DNA of 49,016 bases, taken from NCBI GenBank assembly GCA_030849805.1, contig JASANZ010002121.1, positions 1 to 49,016 of the forward strand. Direction: 5' to 3'. The notes beneath the pieces are model-generated. The model made no database searches, was not told the DNA's origin, and was given only the letters and a program-made list of their open reading frames with translations. This document shows positions 36,551 to 46,510 of the stretch, piece by piece; within the stretch, counting starts at the first letter, position 1; every line of letters begins with the position of its first letter. The position numbers and the translations under genes were made by a program. This DNA comes from Sergeia podlipaevii. Its lineage: Eukaryota > Euglenozoa > Kinetoplastea > Trypanosomatida > Trypanosomatidae.

Positions 36551-37969
36551 TCATGCAAGCTGCGCCTCTAAGGCAGTCACGCTCCTCTCCATATTCCCAA
36601 TCGCTTGTCGCATCCGTGCCTGCAGTACTTCTTCTTTAGCCATCGCGTCCTTTGCAGCGTCCTGCGCCGCCTTGTGCCGCATTGCCTCGCGCACCAGCAC
36701 CCGCCGTAGCTCCTCGAGCCTCTTCTCTTTGTGAACAGTGTGATGCGAAGAACTCTCGAGTTGAGTGGCAGTGGTGTTTAGTTCATGAGCGGCATCGCGC
36801 AGAGCAGCTGAGTATGCTTCGGCCTCGCGCACATACAATGAGCTCTCCGTGATCGTATGCTGTGCCCCCCATAGATGCCCCTGTCGTGCCTCCAGCTCCT
36901 CCTCGGCGCGGCGTATCTGCAATACAATAGCCGCTAGGGCATCTCTGTTCGTTGCTGCCGAAGCCTCAGAGGTAGACAGCTGCTCCTCGTACTTTACCTT
37001 GAGGCGCACACGATGCTGTCGCTCTCTCTCAGCGATTTCAGTCCGTAGAGCATTAATGCGGCGCTCAAGCACGAGTGCCTCCACTTCGGATGGCAGCCGC
37101 GTTCCATTCCAGAAAGAAGTTTCTTGTCCATTCAATGTAGTGCTCGCATTGCTTGCAGTGTTGTGCGAATGTAGATTCAACGCTGCTGTGTGCTCCACAG
37201 GTGACCGTGAGAGAGAAAGATGACGCAGCTCTGCGTACCGCCTCTGCAGTTTCTGCCACTTGTCTATGATTCGCTTTCGGCCTGCTGAAGAGCTCTTTGT
37301 TGGCTCACTGGGAAGAGGAAGAACAGCCAGACATGCACGCAAGAGAATATCAATGTGTGCGCTTATCGTCGCTCTATGTGGAGGTTGTACAGACACAGCA
37401 GCCTCAGTCGCTATGTGTTGACGGAGTCGCATGCACACAGCGAGTACGTCCAGCACGTTCTGCTCCGCCACGTGCGTACTCAACGCTCTTGCACTCATCT
37501 CCGCGTGCCACTCCATATCAAACTGAGCGCACGTTTCGTATAGTGAAAGCAGATCTGCTAAACTTTCCGTGTAGGCGCTGCGCTGCGCATCACATTTAGC
37601 GTCGTGCTCTTGTTTTTTCGCCCCTTCACACTGCTCAAGAGCCCGCAGCTCCTGTGTGCAGCGGCGGCAGATACGCCAGAAGTCATTTTCATCCCCCAAT
37701 GCGCAGCAACGCAGGGCCGCAGACGCGGCGGTGAAGCGCGCTCGTTTAAAAACAATGCGCTGCGAAGGTGGTGACGCCGCCGCCAATGTGGAAAGGTTGT
37801 TCTGAGCAATGGGGTAACCTACAGATACTGGTGATGCGAGTAATTGGTGGAAGTACGAGGAACCAGACACGAGTGCATCGCGCGAGAAGTGTAGCTCTTT
37901 CCCTTCTACGACAAATACAACTGAAGAAGATGTCAACTGTGTGACGGGGAAGGAAGGTGAGTGAAGCAT
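36551..37969 (-). CDS. BTB/POZ-like protein with C-terminal coiled coil
   Basis: The product is 472 residues from the ATG at 37969 (MLHSPSFPVTQLTSSSVVFVVEGKELHFSRDAL). The open frame continues upstream through a poly-T and (ATT)n tract, which is the splice signal and not coding. Residues 12-120 resemble a BTB/POZ fold: VVFVVEGKELHFSRDALVSGSSYFHQLL, then FKRARFTAASAALRCCALGD, then a helix pair with AQFDMEWHAEMSARALSTHV. BTB proteins often serve as dimerising Cullin-3 adaptors. Residues 230-470 are Arg/Glu/Ala-rich coiled coil, for example EVEALVLERRINALRTEIAER and LEELRRVLVREAMR. There are no kelch or other substrate modules. Function unknown; a structural or adaptor role is possible. Confidence 0.8.
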   Translation of the reverse strand: MLHSPSFPVTQLTSSSVVFVVEGKELHFSRDALVSGSSYFHQLLASPVSVGYPIAQNNLSTLAAASPPSQRIVFKRARFTAASAALRCCALGDENDFWRICRRCTQELRALEQCEGAKKQEHDAKCDAQRSAYTESLADLLSLYETCAQFDMEWHAEMSARALSTHVAEQNVLDVLAVCMRLRQHIATEAAVSVQPPHRATISAHIDILLRACLAVLPLPSEPTKSSSAGRKRIIDKWQKLQRRYAELRHLSLSRSPVEHTAALNLHSHNTASNASTTLNGQETSFWNGTRLPSEVEALVLERRINALRTEIAERERQHRVRLKVKYEEQLSTSEASAATNRDALAAIVLQIRRAEEELEARQGHLWGAQHTITESSLYVREAEAYSAALRDAAHELNTTATQLESSSHHTVHKEKRLEELRRVLVREAMRHKAAQDAAKDAMAKEEVLQARMRQAIGNMERSVTALEAQLA

Positions 37970-38621
37970 AGCGCAAAACGTACCTTCATGCACTACCAAA
38001 AAAAAAAAAATAATAATAATAATAATAATAATAAAGATGTTGGCTACGCAATTTGTTGTCGTAATGGTGTACTGTGAAAGTTTGGAAAAGTAGAAAAAAA
38101 AAAAAGTATGCGCAAAGGATGCCCTGTTGAGTTGATAGAGAGAGTACAGAGGAAAGCAAAAATAAAATATAATAAAAAACAGGCAAGAGAGAAAAGGAAA
38201 ATGGAGTACCAAAAGGTTTAGAAAAAAAAAAAATCCATACGGCGAGAGCAGTGGCATCAGCATCAGCAGTGCATCCTAACATGCATCTTATGGTTGTCAT
38301 AACGGTTCTTCTCCTTTTATGTCTTTTTTTAAAGCTCAACCGCTATAGCGGTTCCCTGAGGTATCCACCTCTATTGGCCTCTTAGTCTACTGAAGTACGT
38401 GAAAAAAGAAATGCAAAAGTAAACAAAAGCTTACATGATAGTCTACATTGGAAATAAATTCGAAATGATCATCATTCAATCAAACTCCAGTTTTGATATT
38501 CCACTCATGATCACAACAGGTAGTAATACAAATCTCTATCGGTCGCATTGATTGATTCCTCTCTGCGTCCTTCCACACACACGCGGGTGTGGTCATGTAT
38601 GCCGCGCGCGTAACAGGTATC

Positions 38622-38649
<28 letters not shown>
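37970..38649. other. Intergenic spacer
   Basis: 3' flank of the nucleotide-sugar transporter gene and 5' flank of the BTB-like gene. It contains (AAT)n at 38010-38035, A-runs near 38095 and 38222, and the (TTA)n array that begins at the transporter stop. No separate gene accepted. Confidence 0.6.
37993..38010 (-). promoter_or_regulatory. Probable trans-splice acceptor of the BTB-like gene
   Basis: On the minus strand a T13 tract (37998-38010) leads to GGTAG (AG at 37993-37994), 24 nt upstream of the ATG at 37969. The tract is extended 5' by an (ATT)n array. Confidence 0.55.

Positions 38650-38653
<4 letters not shown>
38623..38653. repeat. (TTA)10 array starting at a stop codon
   Basis: The array reads (TAA)n on the coding strand and supplies the transporter stop codon plus about nine more in-frame stops immediately after it. 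Confidence 0.9.
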
Positions 38654-38654
<1 letters not shown>

Positions 38655-39822
38655 GTCTCGAGCTGCACTTCACGCCGCTGCGCGACAGCGACGCCGGGCG
38701 GCTGCGGCTTGCTGACCGCCCCCTAGGTGCCTTTTGTCCCTTCATTCCAGCCTTTGGTAAGAAGGGATAGGCCGCACCCGCAATCAGCGCGCTGACCATT
38801 GCGATCCACTCCACAAGGGTAAAAGCGCGGAAATGATTAAAATACAAAACAGAAAGGGTAAAGCTAGCTAGCTTGCGCAGTGTCAACGTTAGCGCGAGCG
38901 TGAAAGCGGATGTGCGACTGCTCACCACGTACACTCCAGCAATACATACAAACTGGGTAAGACAGTTTAGCAGCAAGTGCGTGTAGCTCTCTACATGCAC
39001 CATGTACATTTCGCCCATCAAGAGGCGCGGCTGCAGAAAGAACAGTGGCCCGGCCAGTGCATGAGTAAAAAACAAGGTCTCGGCCCACATGGGTGCTGGC
39101 CCCGCCTTTGCCGCCGCCACCTCGTGTCTTGGGGATGTGGGGTTAGTCACTAGGTAGCGTTGCTGACGGCGATGAAACTGCCAGCGTTCCTCCTCGGCAG
39201 CCTGAGCGTACATTCGTTCCTGAAAGATACCAATCGCTGTGGAGCAAGCCGTGGTGCACACAAGGATGCATATTCCGCACATCCACTCAACGTACTCCTG
39301 CGGGGTAAGGCCGGTAAAGGATGACATGGAGCCAGACACGTCACCCTGGTTCTGCTTTCTTGTTTTCTCTACCGCAAGAGCGACGAGGCCTCCACAGATT
39401 ACTGCCGCACACATCACCTGAGCGGGAGTGAAGGTCTTCCCCAGAAAGAGATACCCAGCTAGCATGTTCAACATCAGAGAAGTAGACCGGAAAGTGGCAT
39501 GAAGAGGCACAGATATATGAAAACCAAAGGTCATGTTGTTCCCTACTGACATCCCCCACGAAAGTACTGCGAGGATAGCCTTAGACTTGAGCGGCAGTCG
39601 CTGCTGGCGCCACCGAAAAGGCCACATGCTCACCGCACCAGCTTCCTCCTCGGGCTGTGCAAGTCGAAGCAGCAGTGGAAGTGCAAGCACGGCAACAGCA
39701 ACATACTGAGCAAAGGTGAGGAAGTAGTATGTGTTAGGGCTCATTAAAGTGATAAGCTCCAGAAGAAACACATTGGCCTGACAACCGCAGAAGACACTAC
39801 CAAGACCCAAAATGGTGTCCAT
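38650..39822 (-). CDS. UAA-family nucleotide-sugar transporter (SLC35B-like)
   Basis: The product is 390 residues from an ATG at 39822. There are about ten membrane segments. Family-like segments are the start (ILGLGSVFCGCQANVFLLELI), GNNMTFGFHISVPLHATFRSTSLMLNMLAGYLFLGKTFTPAQV near 95-137, and the late ALTLTLRKLASFTLSVLYFNHFRAFTLVEW near 325-352, which matches SLC35B4/YEA4-type UDP-GlcNAc/UDP-xylose carriers. A hydrophilic loop (about 215-250) separates the two halves. It probably exchanges UDP-sugar for UMP in ER or Golgi to feed glycan and GPI synthesis. The substrate cannot be set by sequence alone. The C-terminal tail is basic, Ser/Arg-rich and stops at the (TAA)n array. Confidence 0.93.
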
Positions 39823-40846
39823 GTGTACGATGCGTTTCAGGAAGCCAGAAAGGTCAATAATAGAGCAAGAAGAAAAATAATAATCGTGGATGTATAGTGA
39901 GATGATAGAAAAAAAAGAAAAAAAAGAGAGAGATAGAAGAAAAGAAGGGCAGCGACTGCAATGAAATGGTCTTCTTCTTTTCTCTTACTTGTTATGATTG
40001 ATAAGTTGATAGAATAAGCGTGCTTTGCTGATAAAATTATATGAGTATAGAAAAAAAAAGGGGGAAAGAAAGGGGGGAAATGACCAATACATCTGGAAAA
40101 ACTGAATCAAAAGAAAAAAATGAATAATAAACTTTAGCAAACATCAAAGATATGTGAAGGTGTGGATACCTTTGGTTGATTCTCTCAGACCAATTTAGTT
40201 TCGCGTCTCCTTTTTTTGCTTGTTTGTTTAAAACATATATACGTATAAATTTTTCTTTGAGCGGTAATGTATTGCAGTAACCATACAAAAGTGTATCTGG
40301 CTCAAGCATCTTCACTTCTTCACTTTCTCTTCTTTTGTTCGATGCACACACACACACACGTACGTACGTACGCGCCATCGCTTTTCCTAAAAGACAGAAG
40401 CGAAAGTGACTAAAGAAGACATGCAACACATGAAAGCACTCATTGAAGAAGAAAAAAAAAAAGATCAAAAAGAAGAAAAGAAGGACACGCAAAAGCAGCA
40501 AACGGCACAAAACTCAAAAAAAAAAAAAATTATAATAATAATACAGACAATTAGTGTACAATGACGACAAGATCAAGATGAATTAAAGCAATAGATACAC
40601 ACACACACACGTATATCTACCCAAATGAAAAGACAGAGGACCACGATATATATATTCGCTTGTTCGTTTGTGTGTTCGCTTTTTTTTTTGGCTATATATA
40701 GTTCTATCAACAGTACTACGCCAGTAGAGATAAAAAAAGAATATATATGAGCATCCAAAAGTAGCGTGGTGCCAATACATGCGGGTGAACCTTACCATCG
40801 GTATCTACTTTGGCGGGCCTGTCCCTCTCTCTCTCTCTCACACCTT
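39823..40846. other. Intergenic spacer
   Basis: About 1 kb, AT-rich and purine-biased on the plus strand (39900-39950, 40447-40500). It contains (AC)n at 40346-40358 with (CGTA)n at 40359-40371, a (CA)n at 40595-40610, and (TA)n near 40645-40653. No gene seen. Confidence 0.6.
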
Positions 40847-43800
40847 CTACTTATGTAGTCTACGCACCTTGACAACGTCGGGCGTGTTGCGAGCAACAGG
40901 CTCACTCGCTACACCATTATCAGCGCCACCTCCGTTGCTACTACAGCATCCCGCACTGTTCCGTCTGGGGGCTTCATCGGCTGCTGCATCGTGTCGGCCA
41001 TTACGCGTAGACCGCTTCACCTTAGCAGAAGGCACGCCATGGCCCGTGTTGCAGCGCACCTCTGCCGCGGTCGTGGAGGTCCACCCCCGCGCTGCAGTAG
41101 ACGCCTGCAGATTGTGGTGGGGTGAGAGACCGACGCCACTGCTGGTGCCAGTGCGGTCGTCAGCATGAACGCGTGTATTCGCAGTCATGATTGCCGCCAG
41201 GTGTAACTTTCGTGCCTCACCCCCGCTCGCCCGCCGTCCCTCCAGTCTATCCCCCTGTAGCAGAGCATGGCTGTGTGATGGCTGCGATTGTAGCTTCTGC
41301 TTGGGAGAGGAGCGCTTCTCTCGGCGCAGCACCACATCATCAGAGGTACGCCCACCGCCATCCCCACCCATTGCGCCATTCGTGATACCGTTGGCACCTG
41401 TCATGTGTGCCTCTCCCTTTGTAGCGCCATACGCCCCGTTCACGTTCATTCGGGAGATCACGACTTCTTCTCTCGCCCTAGCCCTCGTCAGCTCTCTCTC
41501 AAGTTCTTCAATCCGATCCTCCTGCTCCCGACACACTTGGCGCATCGTGTTCTGTTCCTCCGTGGCTGTATTGAGCCATGTCACCAACTGGCTCTCATTG
41601 TTCTTGTAAGCAAATATGTACGCGCACGCATTGGACACTTCGCTACCCAGCCTGATTTTGTCAGCCTCTAAGGCGGCATTGCACTCGGAAAGCGCGCTGT
41701 AGCGCTCATGCAAGTCCGTTAGCTGTCGGGCAAGCTCTTCGTTTCTGTTGTTCAGCGTGTCAATGGTAAAATCCTTTTCGCGCGAGGTGCTGGCTGCCTG
41801 CTCCAAATTTTTGGTCAGCTGCTGAAGTGTCAGACGCATCTGAACAGCCATGTAGCCCTGAGAAAGAGAGACACCAGCAGTGCTGCTGCTTGTGCAGCCA
41901 GCCACATTCGCAGCACTGCTTGAGACCGCTCCGCCACCCATGCCATTCAATGCGACTGCCATAGCTGCCGCTACCCCATTGTTGCTGGCAGGCGATGATG
42001 AACCGGACATGTTGTGGTTGTACATGGAGAGATCATTAAACCGCGCCTTCTGCTGAGGCGAGAGCAAAGCCCATATGTTCTTCAGCGTCGCGCCCCTGTT
42101 CCGCATCTCCGCCTCCGTCATCTCGAGCTTGTGTGATGTGTTGTCCAAGTCCTCCTCCAACTCAGACAGACGCCTCTGCAGTTGATCTGATAGCGTGCGC
42201 TGCTCCTCACACGCGGTCTGAAGTGCTTTCTGCTCCTCCTCGTACCGCCCGCGATCGCCGCTATACAAGAGACGTGACTCCTCTCGAACCGCACGCTCCA
42301 TGTCGCCGCGGTACTGCTGAAGGCTTGCTTGATCCAATTGTTGCCCCAGCCTCTTGCACTCCGCGTGTGCCTGCACCAACTTCGCCTCCCTGGAAGCCAC
42401 CTTCGCCTCCTGACGCGCGAGTTCCTTGCGGACCTCCATCTGCTCTCGCTCCAGCCGTCGATTCTCGCGGCGCACGCTATCCAGTGTCCTCTCCGCCACC
42501 TTGTACTGCTCCAGAACAGCACTGTATTGCTCATGAGCCCATAGAAACGCTTCACTGAGACCTTCTGTCAACTCACCATCCGTGTTGTGGGTGCGAAGGG
42601 TCTCTAAGAGCCGTTGTGCACGGTCATCCTCTGCTGCTCGTATTTCCGCGTACTGTTGGACCTCCTCCTCTACGCCGGCCTGCAGCGTGCACAACTCTTC
42701 TCTGTCGCGCAGCATGGCCTGGAAGCGAGCGCACTGCTGCTCGAGCATGCGTATGCGTTCCACTGAGGGGGAGGGGGGCTGTGTCTGTGAAAATGCAGCG
42801 CTCTTCTCGAGAGTGAGCGCCGGTGTTCCGGGAGCACTACTCTTCATGGCGTCAAGTGGGTTACCGCTCTCGATCATTGCCGGTGTAGCGGGCACGGTGA
42901 TCGGTGTTGTGCTAGTGCCAGTGGCAACGGGATCGCGAGAGCCCGTGTCGTAGCCTTCCAATTGCCGTTGTTGCTGTTGTTGGCTCTGGGGAGATGGGAA
43001 TGCCCCAACAGCATCTGTAGGGGAAGGCACAACTGGGCCTTTACTTGTGTCCCCAATGGGCTCGCTATCACACCGCCCTGCATGACCTGCAGAGTCACCC
43101 CTGCACTTTGCGACACCATCGCTAGCGTCACCGCCTGCGTTCCCTTGCATGCCGCTTCCACTAGGCGCAGCCGCGCTAGCCGTGGAGGTGCCCACGAAGG
43201 CGCTGCTTGGCTCTCGCAGGAGCGGGGAAGTACTAACTGAAGGTACAGCTGCATCACACACTGTTGATGTAGCCATACCAATCTGCTGTTGCTGAAGAAG
43301 TGCTGCTGGTGCTTCTTGCTGCGCTATCGCTTGCCGCGCCTCCAGTTCACTGCGCTCCCGCTCAATCGCCAGCTCCTCCTGCAAGGACTCCACCCGGTGC
43401 CTCAGCGTCTCTATCACCGTCACCAGCTTCGCACGCGCCTCTGCCACAGCGGACTCGCCGCAACCGTTCACCGAGCCGGGCCCGTAGTCCGCCGTGTGTG
43501 ATTTCTTTTTCGCCACTAGGCAGCCCTTCGCTGTAGTGGCAAAATCTAAAGACGTTTTGGTCTCTGAGAAGTCGGAGCGCTCGAGGGAAGCGGTAACGAT
43601 GAGCACCAGGTGCCAGTCCTTGAGTCGCGGGGCGAGGTACAGCGTCAGAAGATTCTCACGGTACCGAAGTATATCGGTAGAGTCCGCCGCAGAGGAGATC
43701 ATCGAGCGCAGCGCCAACAGCGACTTATTGATGGCAATGGCCTCTCCCAGTCCCTCCCCAGCAGCGCCAGTTTTCTTCACGCGCTCAGAGCCAGCCAAGT

Positions 43801-45034
43801 CAGCAAGCGTCGCCTTGGTCGTCACAAGAGGTGCGCCATCGACGCACTTGGTGACGTGAATAGAGAGAAGCGTGTGAGAACGCGAGCTGCGTGCATTGAG
43901 GCTATGCGAGCTCGTGAAGCGAAACTTTTGAGCTGCTTTTATCTTTTCTACGAGCTCATCCGCATTACGAACCAAATACTTCGGCTCACACACAAAGGTG
44001 CCCTGCGGCTTTGGCAGTGGAGCACCCAAGTTGTCCTTTTCAGTAAACTTGCCCAGCAAGTTATATGCCCTATCATTGTACAGTTGTATGAAAGACACCT
44101 CCACAATGTCGTTGCTGGTGTCGATTGCCTCGAAAATGGCGTGAATAAGCGCAGGCGCAAGCACATTGATGGTGTGCGTCTTACCGCTGCCTGTCTGGCC
44201 ATAGCATAATAGACAAGCGTTATATCCCGCCAGAAGTTGATCCACAATGCCAGATACTACCCCTGCACACAGATCTACATCAGACACATCAGGGCCAAAT
44301 ACCTCGTTGAACTCGTAGGTTCGTGTTTCGTCCCCCGCACCCTCACTGCTACTGCTAGGACCCGTAATGGACAGAAGCGTACCTAGATGTGCTGAGCTGC
44401 ACATCGAGTTACCCAGCAGCCTTCCAGGAGTGCTGGGCCCTGAACGCCCTACTCTAGCAGAGGTCGGAGAAGTTACTGAAGTTAATGAGCGATTTAACAC
44501 AGCTGGGGCACGTGCGGTGCGCGGGGTACTACGCGGAGAAGATGGCGGGAGATGCCCAGCCTCAATGGAGAACTTGATATGAGCACCAGGGGCCTTCTTG
44601 AGTTTTGGTTTTAGTCGCACCACAACATCCACGTAGTCCTGTGCGGTGGCACTGGTGCCAGAACCTTTCATACTACTGTTGCCGTAGTGGCATCCACTTC
44701 GCGATGTATACGAGCGCAATCGAGTTCGCGGTGACTTTGATGTAGTGGATGCAGTCACCTGGGAACCAGTGCTTGGAAGTTCGCCTTGTGAAGTAGACGG
44801 TGGTGAAGTAGATGGTGGCTCGTCATCTAACACTAAAGAGTTCGCGGTGACCGTAGTGGTGATGGTGGCTGCATCACAGTCGTCGTGGCGGGGAGTACTG
44901 CCCTCTTCACCTAAGGTAGAGGATGCAGAGGCGTCGTTGACGCCACCGCTTGTCTCTCCTCCATACAGTGAATGTGAGCTAAGCCCAGAATCGCTAGTTG
45001 CTGGCAACACACAAGAGGGTTCTCGAGTTGACAT
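40847..45034 (-). CDS. Large kinesin with N-terminal extension and long coiled-coil stalk
   Basis: The product is 1395 residues from an ATG at 45034. Residues 1-130 are Ser/Thr-rich and low-complexity. The motor spans about 133-515: YVDVVVRLKPK, P-loop CYGQTGSGKTHT (278-288), NARSSRSHTLLSI, LADLAGSERVKKTG and LDFATTAKGC. An insertion of about 85 Ser/Pro/Arg-rich residues (150-235) splits the region before the P-loop. Coiled coils follow (about 530-575, 770-1010 and 1085-1200), separated by low-complexity Ser/Gly/Gln segments, and the tail is basic. An N-terminal motor indicates a plus-end-directed transport or cytoskeletal kinesin; the subfamily is not clear, and kinetoplastids have many orphan kinesins. 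It is the first gene of the visible array, next to the putative strand-switch region. Confidence 0.96.
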   Translation of the reverse strand: MSTREPSCVLPATSDSGLSSHSLYGGETSGGVNDASASSTLGEEGSTPRHDDCDAATITTTVTANSLVLDDEPPSTSPPSTSQGELPSTGSQVTASTTSKSPRTRLRSYTSRSGCHYGNSSMKGSGTSATAQDYVDVVVRLKPKLKKAPGAHIKFSIEAGHLPPSSPRSTPRTARAPAVLNRSLTSVTSPTSARVGRSGPSTPGRLLGNSMCSSAHLGTLLSITGPSSSSEGAGDETRTYEFNEVFGPDVSDVDLCAGVVSGIVDQLLAGYNACLLCYGQTGSGKTHTINVLAPALIHAIFEAIDTSNDIVEVSFIQLYNDRAYNLLGKFTEKDNLGAPLPKPQGTFVCEPKYLVRNADELVEKIKAAQKFRFTSSHSLNARSSRSHTLLSIHVTKCVDGAPLVTTKATLADLAGSERVKKTGAAGEGLGEAIAINKSLLALRSMISSAADSTDILRYRENLLTLYLAPRLKDWHLVLIVTASLERSDFSETKTSLDFATTAKGCLVAKKKSHTADYGPGSVNGCGESAVAEARAKLVTVIETLRHRVESLQEELAIERERSELEARQAIAQQEAPAALLQQQQIGMATSTVCDAAVPSVSTSPLLREPSSAFVGTSTASAAAPSGSGMQGNAGGDASDGVAKCRGDSAGHAGRCDSEPIGDTSKGPVVPSPTDAVGAFPSPQSQQQQQRQLEGYDTGSRDPVATGTSTTPITVPATPAMIESGNPLDAMKSSAPGTPALTLEKSAAFSQTQPPSPSVERIRMLEQQCARFQAMLRDREELCTLQAGVEEEVQQYAEIRAAEDDRAQRLLETLRTHNTDGELTEGLSEAFLWAHEQYSAVLEQYKVAERTLDSVRRENRRLEREQMEVRKELARQEAKVASREAKLVQAHAECKRLGQQLDQASLQQYRGDMERAVREESRLLYSGDRGRYEEEQKALQTACEEQRTLSDQLQRRLSELEEDLDNTSHKLEMTEAEMRNRGATLKNIWALLSPQQKARFNDLSMYNHNMSGSSSPASNNGVAAAMAVALNGMGGGAVSSSAANVAGCTSSSTAGVSLSQGYMAVQMRLTLQQLTKNLEQAASTSREKDFTIDTLNNRNEELARQLTDLHERYSALSECNAALEADKIRLGSEVSNACAYIFAYKNNESQLVTWLNTATEEQNTMRQVCREQEDRIEELERELTRARAREEVVISRMNVNGAYGATKGEAHMTGANGITNGAMGGDGGGRTSDDVVLRREKRSSPKQKLQSQPSHSHALLQGDRLEGRRASGGEARKLHLAAIMTANTRVHADDRTGTSSGVGLSPHHNLQASTAARGWTSTTAAEVRCNTGHGVPSAKVKRSTRNGRHDAAADEAPRRNSAGCCSSNGGGADNGVASEPVARNTPDVVKVRRLHK

Positions 45035-45621
45035 ACCCGCGTGAAATGCGAGTGTAGATTAGTGGGTGCTTCTACGTACCGACGTGGGTTAATACCCAAA
45101 CCTGCTTTGGCTGTCAATCTCTCCTGGATTTCCTCGTCTCACTTGGATATCCAAGGAGCAAAAATTAAAAAATATAGCAACAACAAATATGTGTATATAT
45201 ATTCAAGTATCTGCAGCTGAATATACTTTTTTCACATAAAAAAATAATATATACTATCCTTCGCTTTGTACTTCTTGTATCTCTAGTATGTGTGCTTCAG
45301 TCCTTCTCCTTCGTTTCCGTTTTTTTTTTGTTGTTGTTTTGGAGAAGTAGAAGAAGAAGAAATGATCTCAAAAATATCAAAAAAAAAAAAAAAAAAGAAA
45401 AAAATGTTTCTTTTTTCTATTCAAGTGATGGCGGGGTAGCGCCAAAACTACTACCAAGATTTAAAAAAAAAAAAAAAAATTTTAAGAATGAAAAGAAAAG
45501 GAAAGAGAAGAGAAGAGAAGAAGACGTCATCACACACAGAGCAAAAAAAAAAAGTGAGCAAAGAGCATGAAAACGTCGAGTATATAAATATATAAATATA
45601 AATGGCTATAGCCTTGCAGCT

Positions 45622-45656
45622 GTTCCGTGCTCAAGCTCTCGGAACCCCTTTTTTTT
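45622..45656 (+). other. Hairpin followed by T8, possible Pol III-type terminator or ncRNA 3' end
   Basis: GTTCCG and CGGAAC form a 6-bp stem, with a nested GCT-CA-AGC inside the loop, followed by CCC and eight T residues. The palindrome GGCTATAGCC lies just upstream at 45604-45613, in a GC-richer island within AT-rich DNA. No known RNA family was recognised. Confidence 0.4.
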
Positions 45657-45802
45657 AGTCAATACCAACCTCCCCCTAGCCCATAAGGGCTCCATAGAGA
45701 AAAACATCCTGGTCGGTAGAAGAAGAAAGAAAAGGGTAGCGAGCAGAAGGCTAGCTGCGTATAGCTGCAGAGATACTATCAAGGTAGTTTCTTGAAATTA
45801 TG

Positions 45803-45822
45803 ATATATATATATATATATAT
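45803..45822. repeat. (TA)n microsatellite
   Basis: An uninterrupted AT dinucleotide array of about 20 nt. Confidence 0.9.
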
Positions 45823-46465
45823 CGTAGTTGTTTGTCCTCGCTAACACTTGCACTTGTGTGCTTTTAGATATCCATTGGGGAAAACAGATATATATATACA
45901 TATCTATATGAGTAATGCACTAGTCACACAGACATTTCCTTCTTTTTTTTCCTCCCTTGATATCAAAGTAATGTTAATATTAGTTTTCCTCGTCCGTCCC
46001 TGATATCTTTTTCTAAAAACAAACAAAAACAAAAACAAAAAAAATCATTTATTTTTCCTGCGGGACCGAACAATCTTTAATGGGCTTTGAAGAAAGTATT
46101 AGTAGTAGTAATAATAATAATAATAATATATAACAACACATTTGAAGTTACAACAGAATGATATACAATTCCATACCCCTTTCATACTTCCCCTTCACGT
46201 ATTCCTTTTCTTTTTCTCTTTTCTTTTCATTTCGTTACTTGTTGCAGTACAGTTTGATTTTTTTGAATTATATTATATATTTAACTTCTTAGACATATAT
46301 GTTGTGAGTTAATGGTGTTTGGGTTTGTAATACGCTCACTTCTGGTCACTGACAAAAAAAAGGAGGAGGAAAAAAAAAAGAAGAAAGAGAGACCACCAAC
46401 GCAGTCTATATATTCCTAATTAAAGAGGAAAGAGTAAAAAGTGGCGACTCTCTTATCCACAAATA

Positions 46466-46510
46466 CATACACACACACATATATATATATATATATACGT
46501 ATATATATAT
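46466..46510. repeat. (CA)n/(TA)n microsatellite
   Basis: ACACAC followed by an interrupted TA array ending in a second TA block after ACGT. Confidence 0.85.

Noticed and set aside
37970..38263. Poly-Ile/Phe extension of the BTB-like protein
   Set aside because: It translates an (ATT)n and poly-T splice tract, not a membrane domain.
42118..42555. Alternative Arg/Trp-rich open frames inside the large kinesin
   Set aside because: They are frame-shadow products of the GC-rich coding sequence, with no recognisable domain.
45292..45570. Lys-rich open frame of 92 codons on the plus strand
   Set aside because: It is produced by poly-A runs and has no coding character.
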